Shown here piece after piece: positions 35,625 through 45,325 of a DNA stretch of 64,000 bases. Where the stretch lies: contig NZ_AOHX01000042.1 in the NCBI RefSeq assembly GCF_000337735.1, forward strand, positions 43,972-107,971, in the 5' to 3' direction. Numbering within the stretch: position 1 is the first letter of the stretch; the number at the start of each line of letters is the position of its first letter. The notes beneath the pieces are model-generated. The model was not told the DNA's origin, made no database searches, and saw only the letters and a program-made list of their open reading frames with translations. The DNA comes from Natronorubrum sulfidifaciens JCM 14089 (GTDB taxonomy: Archaea; Halobacteriota; Halobacteria; Halobacteriales; Natrialbaceae). The position numbers were made by a program, and so were the translations under genes.

Positions 35625-36983
35625 ATGACTGCGCTCGCGATCGTCGAGAGCCGGGCCGACCGCGCGTCGGTCCACATCTGTGAGCAGCTTCGCGACCTCG
35701 CCGACTGGGACGCCCTCGAGGACGAGACCCGACCCGCAGCCGACGGCGGCGGCACCTATTACCGACGAGACGGCGTCGAGTTGCGGTCGTTCGACGACTT
35801 CCATCTCGACCTCGAACACCCTGCCGAGGCGTTCGACTGCGACCCCGACCTGCTCGTTTTCGCCTCGCGTCACTCGGGCGATACGGGCCCGCTGCTGACG
35901 GGCCATTTCACGGGCAACTTCGGCTCGGCGGAGTTCGGCGGCGAGGCCGATGCCGTCGCTGAGGCCTGTCCGAACGCCCTCACACAGCTGCTCGAGGCGT
36001 TCGACGAGTACGCCCCCGAGGGCTACGACGTCGGGATGGAGTGTACCCACCACGGCCCCACCGACGTCGGCTGTCCGTCGCTGTTTGCGGAACTCGGTAG
36101 CGGCGACGAGCAGTGGGACGACCCCGACGGCGCGGCGGCCGTCGCTCGCGGCATTCTCGCGCTTCGGGACGTCTCACCCCACCGCAGTACCCAGGTGGTC
36201 GGCTTCGGCGGCAACCACTACGCCCCCCGCTTTACGCGCATCGTCCGCGAGACGCCGTGGGCTGTCGGTCACATCGCCGCCGACTGGGCGCTCGAGGCGA
36301 TGGGCCATCCCGACGCCCACCGTGACGTTCTCGAGGCGGCGTTCGACGCGAGCGAGGCCGAGATGGCCGTGCTCGACGGCGAGTGGCCGGTGCTCGAGGA
36401 GACGCTCGAGGAGTTCGGTGTTCGGCTCGTCAGCGAGACGTGGCTGCGCGAGGTCGGTGATCGATCGCTCGAGACCGTCGACGCCGTCGAATCCGCCCTC
36501 GGAGCAGTCGACGACGGGGTTCGCTTCGGCGACCGACGGACCGAGTCGATTGCCGTCGTTGACCTCCCGACCGAACTGGTCGACGCTGCAAACGGACTCG
36601 ATCCGGCGGCGGTGCGACGGGTCGTCGAGGCGAACACCGTCGCTTTCACGACCGACAACGGCGGGAGTCGAGTCGGCGCACGCGCTGCGATCCCCGATTC
36701 GCACGCGGGGTCGTCGGATTCGACGGGGACAGCGTCTGCCAGCGCGACGATCATCGAGGGGCTTTCGCGTGTCCTCGAGGAGAAGTACGAGACGGTCACG
36801 CTCGAGGACGACGCCGTCGTCGCCGAGCGGACGAGTTTCGATCCGTCACTCGCTCGTACGCTCGGCATTCCTGAGGGACCGAAGTTCGGCGCGCTGGCAA
36901 ACGGCGAGTCCGTGACGGTCGACGGCGAAACAATCAGCCCCGAGACAGTTCGAAGCCAGCAGACGGATCGGTTTCCGATCTAG
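35625..36983 (+). CDS. dtdA: D-aminoacyl-tRNA deacylase (DTD2/GEK1 type)
   Basis: 452 aa. The archaeal/plant deacylase frees D-amino acids from tRNA. Family segments seen are LLVFASRHSGDTGPLLTGHFTGNFG (residue 85 on, including HFTGNFG), GMECTHHGPTDVGCPSLFAELGSGDEQW (about 140-167) and GFGGNHYAPRFTRIV (about 195-209). The His and Asp residues in these segments are the likely metal and substrate contacts. The protein has a C-terminal extension of about 150 residues after the catalytic core, common in haloarchaea. It is monocistronic. Confidence 0.92.
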   Translation: MTALAIVESRADRASVHICEQLRDLADWDALEDETRPAADGGGTYYRRDGVELRSFDDFHLDLEHPAEAFDCDPDLLVFASRHSGDTGPLLTGHFTGNFGSAEFGGEADAVAEACPNALTQLLEAFDEYAPEGYDVGMECTHHGPTDVGCPSLFAELGSGDEQWDDPDGAAAVARGILALRDVSPHRSTQVVGFGGNHYAPRFTRIVRETPWAVGHIAADWALEAMGHPDAHRDVLEAAFDASEAEMAVLDGEWPVLEETLEEFGVRLVSETWLREVGDRSLETVDAVESALGAVDDGVRFGDRRTESIAVVDLPTELVDAANGLDPAAVRRVVEANTVAFTTDNGGSRVGARAAIPDSHAGSSDSTGTASASATIIEGLSRVLEEKYETVTLEDDAVVAERTSFDPSLARTLGIPEGPKFGALANGESVTVDGETISPETVRSQQTDRFPI

Positions 36984-37137
36984 CGACCTCGAGACGGCGG
37001 CGTACCTTCCGTCTGCCGTCTCGAAAACGGAATCCGGCGACGCCGTCCGCTGGCGGGCCCGCGCCGGGCGACGTCAGACAGTCGTCTGACGTGTAGGGGA
37101 AAGGTAATTATGCTCCATCTTTTAGAAGGTGCCAAGA

Positions 37138-38307
37138 ATGGACTCCATCATCGACGACGCCATCGACGAGGCCGAAAACGGGGAGCCGGCGACGGCCCCC
37201 GACGACGCCACCTCACAGAACGGGCAGTCGCCGGACGGAGACGAATCGACCACCCAGCGGACGGGAACGATGACCGACGATCAACTCGAGGACGTACTGC
37301 AGGACCTCCAGACGGACATTACGGTCGTCGGCTGTGGCGGTGCCGGCGGCAACACCGTCAACCGGATGCACGAGGAAGGGATTCACGGCGCGAAACTCGT
37401 CGCCGCCAACACCGACGTCCAACACCTCGTCGAGATCGAAGCCGACACGAAGATCCTGATGGGCGAGGAGAAAACCGGCGGCCGCGGTGCCGGCTCGCTC
37501 CCACAGGTCGGCGAGGAAGCCGCTCTCGAGAGCCAACAGGACATCTACGACGCCATCGACGGCTCTGACATGGTCTTCGTCACGGCCGGCCTCGGCGGCG
37601 GCACCGGTACCGGCTCCGCCCCAGTCGTCGCCAAAGCCGCCCGCGAGGCTGGCGCGCTGACGATTTCGATCGTCACGACGCCGTTTACGGCAGAAGGAGA
37701 GGTCCGCCGAACCAACGCCGAAGCCGGCTTAGAGCGCCTGCGTGACGTCTCCGACACCGTCATCGTCGTCCCCAACGACCGTCTGCTTGACTCGGTGGGC
37801 AAACTGCCCGTCCGACAGGCGTTCAAAGTCTCCGACGAGGTGCTCATGCGCTCGGTCAAAGGGATCACCGAACTCATCACGAAACCCGGCCTCGTCAATC
37901 TGGACTTCGCCGACGTTCGCACCGTGATGGAACGCGGCGGCGTCGCCATGATCGGCCTCGGCGAGTCCGACTCCGAAGCCAAAGCGCAGGATTCGGTCAA
38001 GACCGCGCTTCGCTCGCCGCTGCTCGACGTCGACATCTCCGGCGCGAGTTCCGCGCTGGTCAACGTCACCGGTGGCAACGACATGGCCATCGAAGAAGCC
38101 GAAGGCGTCGTCGAGGAGATCTACGACCGGATCGACCCCGACGCGCGTATCATCTGGGGGACCTCCATCGACGAGAGCCTCGAGGGCAGCATGCGGACCA
38201 TGATCGTCGTCACGGGCGTCGAATCACCGCAGATCTACGGTCGTCAGGACGGCGAGGCCGTCCAGCCCGCGGGCGCAGGCGGCGACGACATCGACTTCGT
38301 CGACTAA
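37138..38307 (+). CDS. ftsZ1: Cell division protein FtsZ, type 1
   Basis: 389 aa. FtsZ polymerises with GTP into the division ring; haloarchaea have FtsZ1 and FtsZ2 with distinct roles. The N-terminus [14 protein letters not shown] and the segment [17 protein letters not shown] are the FtsZ1 pattern. [13 protein letters not shown] near residue 65, the G-box [15 protein letters not shown] near 148 and the T7 loop DFADVRTVM near 258 are intact; the tail ends GGDDIDFVD. The start ATG 37138 lies about 30 nt after TAATTA. In many Euryarchaeota ftsZ is followed by secE and nusG; here a 133-bp gap and a pirin gene follow. Confidence 0.95.
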   Translation: MDSIIDDAIDEAENGEPATAPDDATSQNGQSPDGDESTTQRTGTMTDDQLEDVLQDLQTDITVVGCGGAGGNTVNRMHEEGIHGAKLVAANTDVQHLVEIEADTKILMGEEKTGGRGAGSLPQVGEEAALESQQDIYDAIDGSDMVFVTAGLGGGTGTGSAPVVAKAAREAGALTISIVTTPFTAEGEVRRTNAEAGLERLRDVSDTVIVVPNDRLLDSVGKLPVRQAFKVSDEVLMRSVKGITELITKPGLVNLDFADVRTVMERGGVAMIGLGESDSEAKAQDSVKTALRSPLLDVDISGASSALVNVTGGNDMAIEEAEGVVEEIYDRIDPDARIIWGTSIDESLEGSMRTMIVVTGVESPQIYGRQDGEAVQPAGAGGDDIDFVD

Positions 38308-38440
38308 CGCCGGTCGACTCACCTTGCTGTCGGACCACAGCGACCGATGGAGTCCATCGTTCACCGTTCGTTGATCCCGTGTCCCGACTGTGCTTGGCCG
38401 CGCCGGAACTGACTTACAGCCACCGTCGTGAGGTGAGGGT

Positions 38441-39190
38441 ATGCAATCAAACGGCCACGCGGGTGACTCGAGCGAGCCGATCGCCGGGCAGACGATTCGA
38501 CACGGGACCGGGGTGACGGCGACCCGTGCGTTTCCGACGAACGCGTATCCGTCGAATCTCGACCCGTTCGTCCTGTTCGAGCGCTTTTTCATCGACCCGA
38601 ACGAGGGGTTCCCAACCCATCCCCACCGCGGCTTCGAGATCGTCTCCTATATGCTCGAGGGCGGAATGGAACACGCGGATTCGCTTGGCGTGTCCAACAC
38701 CGCAGCCACAGGCGATGTCATGCGAATCACGACCGGGAGCGGCATCGAACACTCGGAGTTTCCGGCCGACGATGCGGCCTGTAACGGGCTGCAGCTCTGG
38801 ATCAATTTGCCACGCGACAGGAAAGCGATCGACCCCGAGTACGTCGATGCGGCTGCCGACGAGCTACCGACGGCGACGGACGACGGGGCAACCGTCACGA
38901 CCGTCGTCGGTGCTGGCTCGCCGATCGACCTCGAGACGCCGATGGAGTACCTCGACGTTCGCGTGAGCGAGTCGTGGACGTGGTCGATTCCCGATGGCTG
39001 GTCGGGCTTTTGCTACGGCGTTGCCGGCTCGGGTCTCGTCGACGGCGACGCCTTCGGCGAGGGGGACGTGCGTCCGGTCACCGACGGTCGGTCCGTCGAG
39101 ATCCGAAGCGAGGACGGCCTCCGCGTCGTCGCCGTGTCGGGCCAGCCACACGGCGAGCCGATCCGCCAGCGTGGGCCGTTCGTACTGTAA
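38441..39190 (+). CDS. Pirin family protein (bicupin)
   Basis: 249 aa. The first cupin has FPTHPHRGFEIVSYMLEG (near residue 47) with the two metal-binding histidines, followed by ITTGSGIEHSEF (near 98) with the third histidine and the glutamate; the second cupin lacks metal ligands, as in other pirins. Pirins are iron-dependent redox sensors or quercetinases; which applies is unknown. A TATA-like CTTACAG lies about 28 nt before the ATG. Short low-complexity N-terminus. Confidence 0.88.
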   Translation: MQSNGHAGDSSEPIAGQTIRHGTGVTATRAFPTNAYPSNLDPFVLFERFFIDPNEGFPTHPHRGFEIVSYMLEGGMEHADSLGVSNTAATGDVMRITTGSGIEHSEFPADDAACNGLQLWINLPRDRKAIDPEYVDAAADELPTATDDGATVTTVVGAGSPIDLETPMEYLDVRVSESWTWSIPDGWSGFCYGVAGSGLVDGDAFGEGDVRPVTDGRSVEIRSEDGLRVVAVSGQPHGEPIRQRGPFVL

Positions 39191-39241
39191 CGATCGGTGA
39201 CGATCGGTTTCGAACAGTCGCCGTGCCGACAACAGTCCGTC

Positions 39242-39574
39242 TCAGTCGTCAGCAGGCGTTCCAGCACACGACCCGCCAGCGAGATCGCCCTCGATGCTCG
39301 GCGGGTACTTGCCACGCTCGAGTTTCAGATCCGACTGGGGCCGTGCCATACAGGTGAGCGCGTAGCGTTCGGCCTCTTCCTCCGTCAGACCGCGCGCTGC
39401 GGGCTGGGTGACCTCTCCCTCGAGGATCTCCGCCGAACAGGCCAGACACATCCCGACGCGACAGGAGTACTCCTGGGCGATCCCCGCCTCGAGACAGCGA
39501 CTCAGAATCGTCTCTTTGTCCGAACAGGTAATCGTCTCACCCGTCCCGACGAACTCGATCGTGTACTCGGTCAT
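39242..39574 (-). CDS. 2Fe-2S plant-type ferredoxin
   Basis: 110 aa. The four cysteine ligands are visible: C-x4-C-x2-C (CRVGMCLAC, near residues 38-46) and the last in LTCMARP near residue 75. This is shorter than the main haloarchaeal ferredoxin (about 128 aa) and lacks its acidic insertion, so it is a secondary electron carrier, partner unknown. The start MTEYTIEF at 39574 is fixed by homology and a TATA-like AGTTTTAG about 28 nt upstream. The C-terminal tail is Gly/Ala/Asp rich. Confidence 0.9.
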   Translation of the reverse strand: MTEYTIEFVGTGETITCSDKETILSRCLEAGIAQEYSCRVGMCLACSAEILEGEVTQPAARGLTEEEAERYALTCMARPQSDLKLERGKYPPSIEGDLAGGSCAGTPADD

Positions 39575-39763
39575 ACCGTTCGGTACGGCCGACCTCACTA
39601 AAACTCTTTATTTCACCGTATCGAGACGAGGCTGCGAGGTCGACTGACGGCGTCGCCGCCCGGTCGACAGTCCGTCGACGGTCCCCGGATCGTGAAATTG
39701 TTACCGACAATCCGACGAACCGACCATAAAACGTTTTCTTCCTCTGGTGACCATCTTGTTGGT

Positions 39764-41167
39764 ATGAGTACGCAGGAGCAGTCGGCCGCCCCCACGACGC
39801 AGACCCAGTCGCCGGACGTGGTCGTCGTCGGTGCCGGAACGGCGGGCTGTTATGCCGCCGCGACTATCGCACGAGCAGGCTACGACGTCGTCATCCTCGA
39901 GCGCAAGACCGAGGACGAAGCGGGCCATATCGCCTGTGGCGACGCACTGAAAGGCGCTGATGCCTTCCCCGAGGCGATCCCCAAATCGAAACTCGAGCCC
40001 GCGTTTACGAACACGGGCGTCGACCACGGCCGGTTCGAAATCCCACAGGAGGATACCGTCCTCGAGATCCCGATTCCCGGTGAACTGGCCGTCATCGACC
40101 GCTGGGAGTACGGCCGACGCATCATCGAGGGAGCCGAATCCGTCGGTGTCGACTTCCACTACGATACGGTCGTCAACGACGTCACGCAGGCTGATGACGG
40201 CCGCGTGACGGGTGTCGAAGCGATCCGGAAAGGCGAGCCCCGAACCTACGAAGCGGCGGTCGTCATCGACGCCGCCGGCTCGCTCTCGGTGCTTCAAGAT
40301 CACGTCGACTTCTCTGAGTCGACGTTCGATACGAACGTCAACTACAGCCACTTCTGTTCGGCCTACCGCGAAATCGTCCACGTCGACGAACCCGTCGAGT
40401 GGGACGACGCCCTCGTGTTCAAGCCAACCGAACGCGCGGCGGGCTATCTCTGGTATTTCCCCCGCACCGACACCGAAATCAACGCCGGACTGGGCTTCCA
40501 GATGACCGAAGAGCCGATGAAACTCGTCGACGACCTCAAACGCGACCTCGAGAACCGGCCGGAGTTCGCTGGCGCGGAAGTCGAGGACAAACTCGGCGCG
40601 GCCCTCCCGACCCGGCGACCGTACGACTCCGCGGTCCATCCGGGCTACATGGCCGTTGGCGACGCTGCCGGCCACGTCAACCCGACGACTGGCGGTGGCA
40701 TCGCCGGCGCTGCCTACGCCGGCAAGTACGCCGCCGAAGCCGCGATCAAGGGTCTCGAGACCGGCGACGTCGGCGAGAAAACCCTCTGGGAGTACAACGA
40801 GCGCGTCATGGACCACTTCGGCGCACGGTATGCCGCCTTGGACGTCTACAACATCCTCTCGACGGCCATCGACGTCGACGACCTGATGGGGCTGCTCGCC
40901 GCGATGCCCGGCGAGAAACTCGCGGAGGCGCTGTACTCGGGGAGTACGAGCATCGGCCCGAAACTTGCCGCAGAAAGCCTGTACAACAGCCGTGGCCACT
41001 GGGGCACGATCTGGAACTTCTTCCAGACCAAGCGCCGGGCTGACGACCTGCTCGAACTCTACGAGGCTTACCCCCACCATCCCGCCGCCCTCGAGCACTG
41101 GCAGGAACGCCGCGACGACCTGATGGAACAGGTGTACGAGACGACTGGCGCTGATCCCAAGTACTGA
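39764..41167 (+). CDS. Geranylgeranyl reductase family flavoprotein
   Basis: 467 aa. The FAD-binding Rossmann motif VVVVGAGTAGCYAAATIARAG is at about residue 20 onward, with GHIACGDALKG near 63, and the second flavin motif GYMAVGDAAGHVNPTTGGGIAGAAYAG near 300-325. These match archaeal digeranylgeranylglycerophospholipid reductases that saturate the isoprenoid chains of membrane lipids. Several paralogues occur in haloarchaea, so this could also act on menaquinone or another isoprenoid. ATG 39764 follows the usual short unstructured leader. Monocistronic. Confidence 0.88.
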   Translation: MSTQEQSAAPTTQTQSPDVVVVGAGTAGCYAAATIARAGYDVVILERKTEDEAGHIACGDALKGADAFPEAIPKSKLEPAFTNTGVDHGRFEIPQEDTVLEIPIPGELAVIDRWEYGRRIIEGAESVGVDFHYDTVVNDVTQADDGRVTGVEAIRKGEPRTYEAAVVIDAAGSLSVLQDHVDFSESTFDTNVNYSHFCSAYREIVHVDEPVEWDDALVFKPTERAAGYLWYFPRTDTEINAGLGFQMTEEPMKLVDDLKRDLENRPEFAGAEVEDKLGAALPTRRPYDSAVHPGYMAVGDAAGHVNPTTGGGIAGAAYAGKYAAEAAIKGLETGDVGEKTLWEYNERVMDHFGARYAALDVYNILSTAIDVDDLMGLLAAMPGEKLAEALYSGSTSIGPKLAAESLYNSRGHWGTIWNFFQTKRRADDLLELYEAYPHHPAALEHWQERRDDLMEQVYETTGADPKY

Positions 41168-41371
41168 CCTTACAGTCGGTTTGCTGGGTACCGTTTTTGT
41201 CCCCACATCTCATCCTTTTCGACCGGGAATCTCGAGTAAACTGTCGTGTCACCAGCGATACAACAGCTCGACGCACAGACGTTAATAGCGACATGATATA
41301 AATACTAACTGGCCAAAAACCTACTCTGTTAGGGGTCTTGGTTATTCTTGTTGGTAGGCTACACTGTCTCG

Positions 41372-42241
41372 ATGGTACAACAACACACACGCCGACGCGC
41401 ACTGTCACTGATCGGAGCCACTGGGGTCATCGGCCTCGCGGGCTGTCTGGGTGGCGACGATGGAACGGACGACGATGGGATGGCTGACGACCACGATGAC
41501 GACATGGACGACGACGCCGAGAACGGAGCGATGGACGACCATGACGCAGGGGTCCGTGTCGCCCACCTCTCGCCTGATGCGCCAAACGTCGACGTCTACG
41601 TCGACGGCGACACCGTCCTCGAGGACGTTCCCTATCGGGCTGTCAGCGACTACCTCGAGCTCGCCCCCGAGACGTACGGGGTGATGATCACCGCCGCCGG
41701 CGACCCCGACACCGTCGTCTTCGATGACGACGTTGAGGTCGGTGACGGCGACTACACGATCGCCGCCCTCGGCGAACTCGCAGAGGAAGAGAATCAGCCG
41801 TTTGCACCCGCAGTACTCGAGGATGACCTGAGCGACCCCGGTGAGGACGCCCGCATCAGACTCGTCCACGCCTCGCCAGATGCGCCCGCCGTCGACGTCA
41901 CGGCCGGCGATGGCGAGACAGTACTGTTCGAGGACGCTGCCTTCGGCGACGCTGCCGCCGTCGAGGTCCCCCCTGAAATGTACACTCTCGAGGTCCGTGC
42001 AGCGACCGAGGACAACGACGGCGATGTGGTCGCAACGTTCGACGTCGAACCGATGGCCGGCACCGTCTACTCGGCCTTTGCGGTCGGCTACCTCGAACCC
42101 GAGGCTGCGCCGGCAGACGAACCGTTCGACCTCGAGGTCGTGGTCGATGCTGAACATCACGACGATGCCGACGCTGGTGACGATCACGATGACTATGATG
42201 ATGATGATGATGACGATGACAACGATGACGACGGGTACTGA
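41372..42241 (+). CDS. Tat-exported DUF4397 lipoprotein with polyaspartate tail
   Basis: 289 aa. The signal peptide has a twin-arginine RRRAL motif (residues 7-11), a hydrophobic stretch and the lipobox GLAGC near 28, so it is likely a membrane-anchored secreted lipoprotein. After a Asp-rich spacer come two DUF4397 repeats, beginning VRVAHLSPDAPNVDVYVDG (near 60) and IRLVHASPDAPAVDVTAGDG (near 165). The final 20 residues are almost all Asp with His and Tyr. DUF4397 domains are surface modules of unknown ligand. The DNA for the tail is a (GAT/GAC) repeat. Confidence 0.9.
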   Translation: MVQQHTRRRALSLIGATGVIGLAGCLGGDDGTDDDGMADDHDDDMDDDAENGAMDDHDAGVRVAHLSPDAPNVDVYVDGDTVLEDVPYRAVSDYLELAPETYGVMITAAGDPDTVVFDDDVEVGDGDYTIAALGELAEEENQPFAPAVLEDDLSDPGEDARIRLVHASPDAPAVDVTAGDGETVLFEDAAFGDAAAVEVPPEMYTLEVRAATEDNDGDVVATFDVEPMAGTVYSAFAVGYLEPEAAPADEPFDLEVVVDAEHHDDADAGDDHDDYDDDDDDDDNDDDGY

Positions 42242-42327
42242 TCGACAGGCCACCTCGGACCGCCGGTTGCCAGCCGACGACAACTGATTCGCTTTTTTCT
42301 GAACCCCACGTCCCGACGCGCTGCCGC

Positions 42328-43608
42328 TTAGAACCCTCTTTGGTTGATCCGCTCGATTGCGCCGGCGATCACGTCGATACCATGGGCTACACTCGCCTCG
42401 TCGATGTCGAACGTCGGCGTGTGATGGCCGCCGGGGTGGTCCGTGCCGATGCCAACGTAGCAGGCGGTGCCGCCGTTTTCCTGGACCGCTTGCATCAGGA
42501 ACGTCGCGTCCTCGCTGCCGCCGAGTTCGTCGCGCTCGAGCACTCGTTCGACGCCCTCAGTCCGTCCCGCGACGTCGGCGACGATGTCGACGAGTTCCTG
42601 ATCGCTCGTCGCGCTCGGAGCTTCCGCGCCGATGGAAAACTCGACCGTGCATTCGTGCATCTCGGCGGCGCTGCGGACCACGTGGCGCGCTTTGCTGTGC
42701 ATGTACTCCATCAGCTCGGTCGTCTCGCCGCGAACTTCGGCGAGGATGCGCGCTTCTTCGGGGATGACGTTAGCAGCAGTGCCGCCCTCGACGACGCCCG
42801 CGTTGACTCGCGTCGCGCCGTCGTTGTGCCGGGGGATGCCGTAGAGGTTCTGGACGGCCGTCGCCATCGCTTGGACGGCGTTTTTGCCCTGTTCGGGGTG
42901 GCCGCCAGCGTGGGACGACTGGCCTGTGAACTCCGCCTCGAGGTGGCGAACGGCGAGAAAGCCGTCGATGCCGGCGACGATCTCGCCGGTCGGGTGGTCG
43001 AGGCCGATATGGAGCGCCAGCAGGTGGTCGACGTCCCGAATGTGGTCGCTTTTGGCCATCGACTTCCCGCCGCCGACGACCTCCTCTGCGGGCTGGAAAA
43101 AGACCTTCAGCGTGCCCGAAAACTCACTCTCAGCGATTCGCTCGAGGACGCCGACGCCGATCGTCGCGTGGGCGTCGTGGCCGCAGGCGTGCATCGCTCC
43201 CTCGTACTCGGATCGGAACCCCTCCGCAGCGGGTTCGTGGGCCGCGTCGTCGGATTCCTCGACCGGCAGCCCGTCGATGTCGACCCGGAGCCCGACGGTG
43301 GGTCCCTCGCCGCGCTCGAGGACGGCGACGAGTCCCGTGTAGCCGCCTTCGAGCGACTCGAGTACCGCCTCGTCGACCCCGGCCTCGCGGGCGCGGTCGT
43401 ACCAGCGAGCCAGTTCGGCCTCGTCGGGGACGGCCATTCGGTGGTCGCCCGCGATGGCGTCCGGCCCGACGTGGAGTGCGTCGAGGTCGAGTCGTGACTC
43501 GAGTGCTGTGGCGAGCCGTGCGGTGGTGTAAAACTCACACCAGGCGGGTTCGGGTCTGCGATGGAGGTCCCGACGCAGCGAGATGAGCTCCGATTCGGTG
43601 AGTGCCAT
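42328..43608 (-). CDS. M20 family amidohydrolase (AbgB-like)
   Basis: 426 aa. M20 dimeric peptidase fold with metal ligands visible: GLRVDIDGLPVEE (near residue 102), AMHACGHDAHATIGVG (near 134), FFQPAEEVVGGGK (near 168), and the C-terminal HHTPTFDIDEASV (near 395). Similar proteins remove N-acyl or aminobenzoyl groups from amino acids. The N-terminal extension (MALTESELISLRRDLHRRPEPAW) matches the aminobenzoyl-glutamate hydrolase branch. ATG 43608 is about 28-30 nt from a TATA-like CTATACG; upstream ATG 43614 is possible. Confidence 0.87.
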   Translation of the reverse strand: MALTESELISLRRDLHRRPEPAWCEFYTTARLATALESRLDLDALHVGPDAIAGDHRMAVPDEAELARWYDRAREAGVDEAVLESLEGGYTGLVAVLERGEGPTVGLRVDIDGLPVEESDDAAHEPAAEGFRSEYEGAMHACGHDAHATIGVGVLERIAESEFSGTLKVFFQPAEEVVGGGKSMAKSDHIRDVDHLLALHIGLDHPTGEIVAGIDGFLAVRHLEAEFTGQSSHAGGHPEQGKNAVQAMATAVQNLYGIPRHNDGATRVNAGVVEGGTAANVIPEEARILAEVRGETTELMEYMHSKARHVVRSAAEMHECTVEFSIGAEAPSATSDQELVDIVADVAGRTEGVERVLERDELGGSEDATFLMQAVQENGGTACYVGIGTDHPGGHHTPTFDIDEASVAHGIDVIAGAIERINQRGF

Positions 43609-43690
43609 ACGCATCCGTTCGACGACAGAACGTATAGGTGCCACTGAAAATCAGTGTCCCGTCGAGTGTACGCCAGCTGCGTGCCTCTGC

Positions 43691-44152
43691 TCACCCTTGC
43701 TGTGCGGTCTCCCGAGCGATGGGTGCCTCGAGGTCTTCGAGCGCCCACGTGACGACCCGGGCTTGAACGAGCTCTCGGTCGGATGGCGGATACTCGGTGT
43801 TGCCGGCGAGAATCCGCTGGCTGTCGGTCCAGAAACGCTCCTCGATGGGCTGGTGGTCGGGCACGTCTTTCGTTCGGTTGGTGAACGCCTCGAAGTCCTC
43901 CCGGAGATCGAAAGAGGCACGGGCGGCGTTACACCGGGGTAACGGCGTCATGCCGGTCTCGAGGACGAGTTCACAGACCGTCTCCCAGTCTTCCTCACAG
44001 AAGTACAGCGACACCTCTCCGATGACGTCCTGCCAGGCGATGGCCTCGCCGTGTTTCAGCTGTTGGATCGCCCGTGGCGGCAGGTCGATTCGGTGGTCGA
44101 TATCGTGGCGCTCACAGAGACAACAGGGCTTCTCGGTCTTGCCCGTATACAT
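43691..44152 (-). CDS. Small protein with cysteine pair, family not recognised
   Basis: 153 aa from ATG 44152, which has TTTATT about 28 nt upstream. The N-terminus contains KPCCLCERHDIDHRIDLPPR, a CCxxC cluster with following His residues that could bind a metal. Another Cys lies in YFCEEDW and in ELVLETGM-PLPRCNAA. The rest is mixed alpha. The gene looks well conserved in composition with its neighbours, but I cannot assign a family. It lies between the amidohydrolase and an S10-like gene on the same strand. Confidence 0.6.
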   Translation of the reverse strand: MYTGKTEKPCCLCERHDIDHRIDLPPRAIQQLKHGEAIAWQDVIGEVSLYFCEEDWETVCELVLETGMTPLPRCNAARASFDLREDFEAFTNRTKDVPDHQPIEERFWTDSQRILAGNTEYPPSDRELVQARVVTWALEDLEAPIARETAQQG

Positions 44153-44220
44153 TGTCCGACCGTTTGGCTCGAGCGAATAAAAGCAGCAAGCCAACGTGGG
44201 CGAGCGTTGCGTCGCGGGCG

Positions 44221-44571
44221 TTAGTTTCCGCGACCGACGCCACGAATCTGCTCGACTTCGGCCTCGATGTGGACCGAATCAGGAAAATTCTGCTCGGCGA
44301 TGTTGCGCGCGAGGTCGTCGTGGCCGTGAATCTCGAGTTCGCGGGTGAACACGGTATACTGCCACGAGGAGAACTGGCGGTCGTCGTCGGCGTGGAGCCG
44401 ACACCGCTGGGGCACAGAGAGCTTCTCGGGTGGATGGGAGTGGGGCCCTTTCAGTGCAGCCCCCTTGCGCTCGGCGGTGGATTTGATATCTTCGACGATC
44501 CCATCCAGCGCGGCTCGATCGCCGCTCTGGAGCGTGAGGCGGGTAACGAAGGTCATAGTTGTGCTGTCCAT
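44221..44571 (-). CDS. uS10-like ribosomal-family protein
   Basis: 116 aa. The sequence follows the S10 fold: MTFVTRLTLQSGDRAALDGIVEDIKSTAERKGAALKGPHSHPPEKL, with the S10-like loop PHSHPP, then YTVFTRELEIHGHDDLARNIAEQNFPDSVHIEAEVEQI (shown as segments). It is not the canonical ribosomal S10, which lacks this N-terminal part, but a second haloarchaeal paralogue of unknown role. Start at ATG 44571: a TTTTTAC box lies about 25 nt upstream. MTFVTRL at 44556 is an alternative. Confidence 0.75.
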   Translation of the reverse strand: MDSTTMTFVTRLTLQSGDRAALDGIVEDIKSTAERKGAALKGPHSHPPEKLSVPQRCRLHADDDRQFSSWQYTVFTRELEIHGHDDLARNIAEQNFPDSVHIEAEVEQIRGVGRGN

Positions 44572-44744
44572 TCGTCAACGGCCGGTGCGTAAAAACTTGC
44601 TGAGATACGCCCAGTTCGTGCTGTGTGCGGTGAACGAATTGGGACCGATCACGGGGGCGTCCGTCGATATCGTCCCACCGAATAGCACATACGCTGGACG
44701 AACAGTCCGATATTCTCTTAACGTCGCACCTGTTATCACAGTTA

Positions 44745-45179
44745 ATGGCAGTTGAAGCTACGAGCGCAGGCGCGATCCTCTTCCGCGATACGCGGGGCCG
44801 GCGCGAGTATCTTCTACTCAAGAGCCGCCCAGGCGATTGGGAGTTTCCCAAGGGCGGTGTCGAAGGAGATGAAGAGCTACAGCAGACGGCGATCCGCGAA
44901 GTAAAGGAAGAGGCAGGGATCGAGCAGTTCCGACTTCTCGACGGCTTTCGTGAGGACTACAACTACGTCTTCGAGGCGAACGGCAAGACGATCCACAAGA
45001 CCGTTCACCTCTTTATTGCGAAATCGTTCGAGGCCAGCGCGGAACTATCAAACGAACACCGGGACCTCCAGTGGCGCGACTACGAGCAGGCAGTCAACAC
45101 CGTCACACAGGACGGGCCACGAGAGATCTTAGAGCAGGCCCACGAGTTCCTCGACGACCGCGAGGAAGACGAGGAGTAG
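44745..45179 (+). CDS. Nudix hydrolase (Ap4A-type)
   Basis: 144 aa. The Nudix box G-x5-E-x7-R-E-x-x-E-E-x-G is seen in the segment at about residues 37-60 (GGVEGDEELQQTAIREVKEE is its core), preceded by PKGG typical of diadenosine tetraphosphate hydrolases. The N-terminal SAGAILFRD and the aromatic GDWEFPKGG are also of that group. Substrate is likely a dinucleoside polyphosphate or a 5'-capped nucleotide; not proven. A TATA-like CTTAAC lies about 28 nt before the ATG. Confidence 0.88.
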   Translation: MAVEATSAGAILFRDTRGRREYLLLKSRPGDWEFPKGGVEGDEELQQTAIREVKEEAGIEQFRLLDGFREDYNYVFEANGKTIHKTVHLFIAKSFEASAELSNEHRDLQWRDYEQAVNTVTQDGPREILEQAHEFLDDREEDEE

Positions 45180-45325
45180 GGCCGCCCAGCCGGTCAGTCT
45201 TCGGGACTGCTGGCGAGTGACGACCACATCTGTTCGAGGACGCCTCGAGCCCCGTGTGGAACGCGAGTCGCCCACACCCACGTCAATCGAGCAGTACTTT
45301 TGCCATCGTCGCGCCAAGGCACGGT

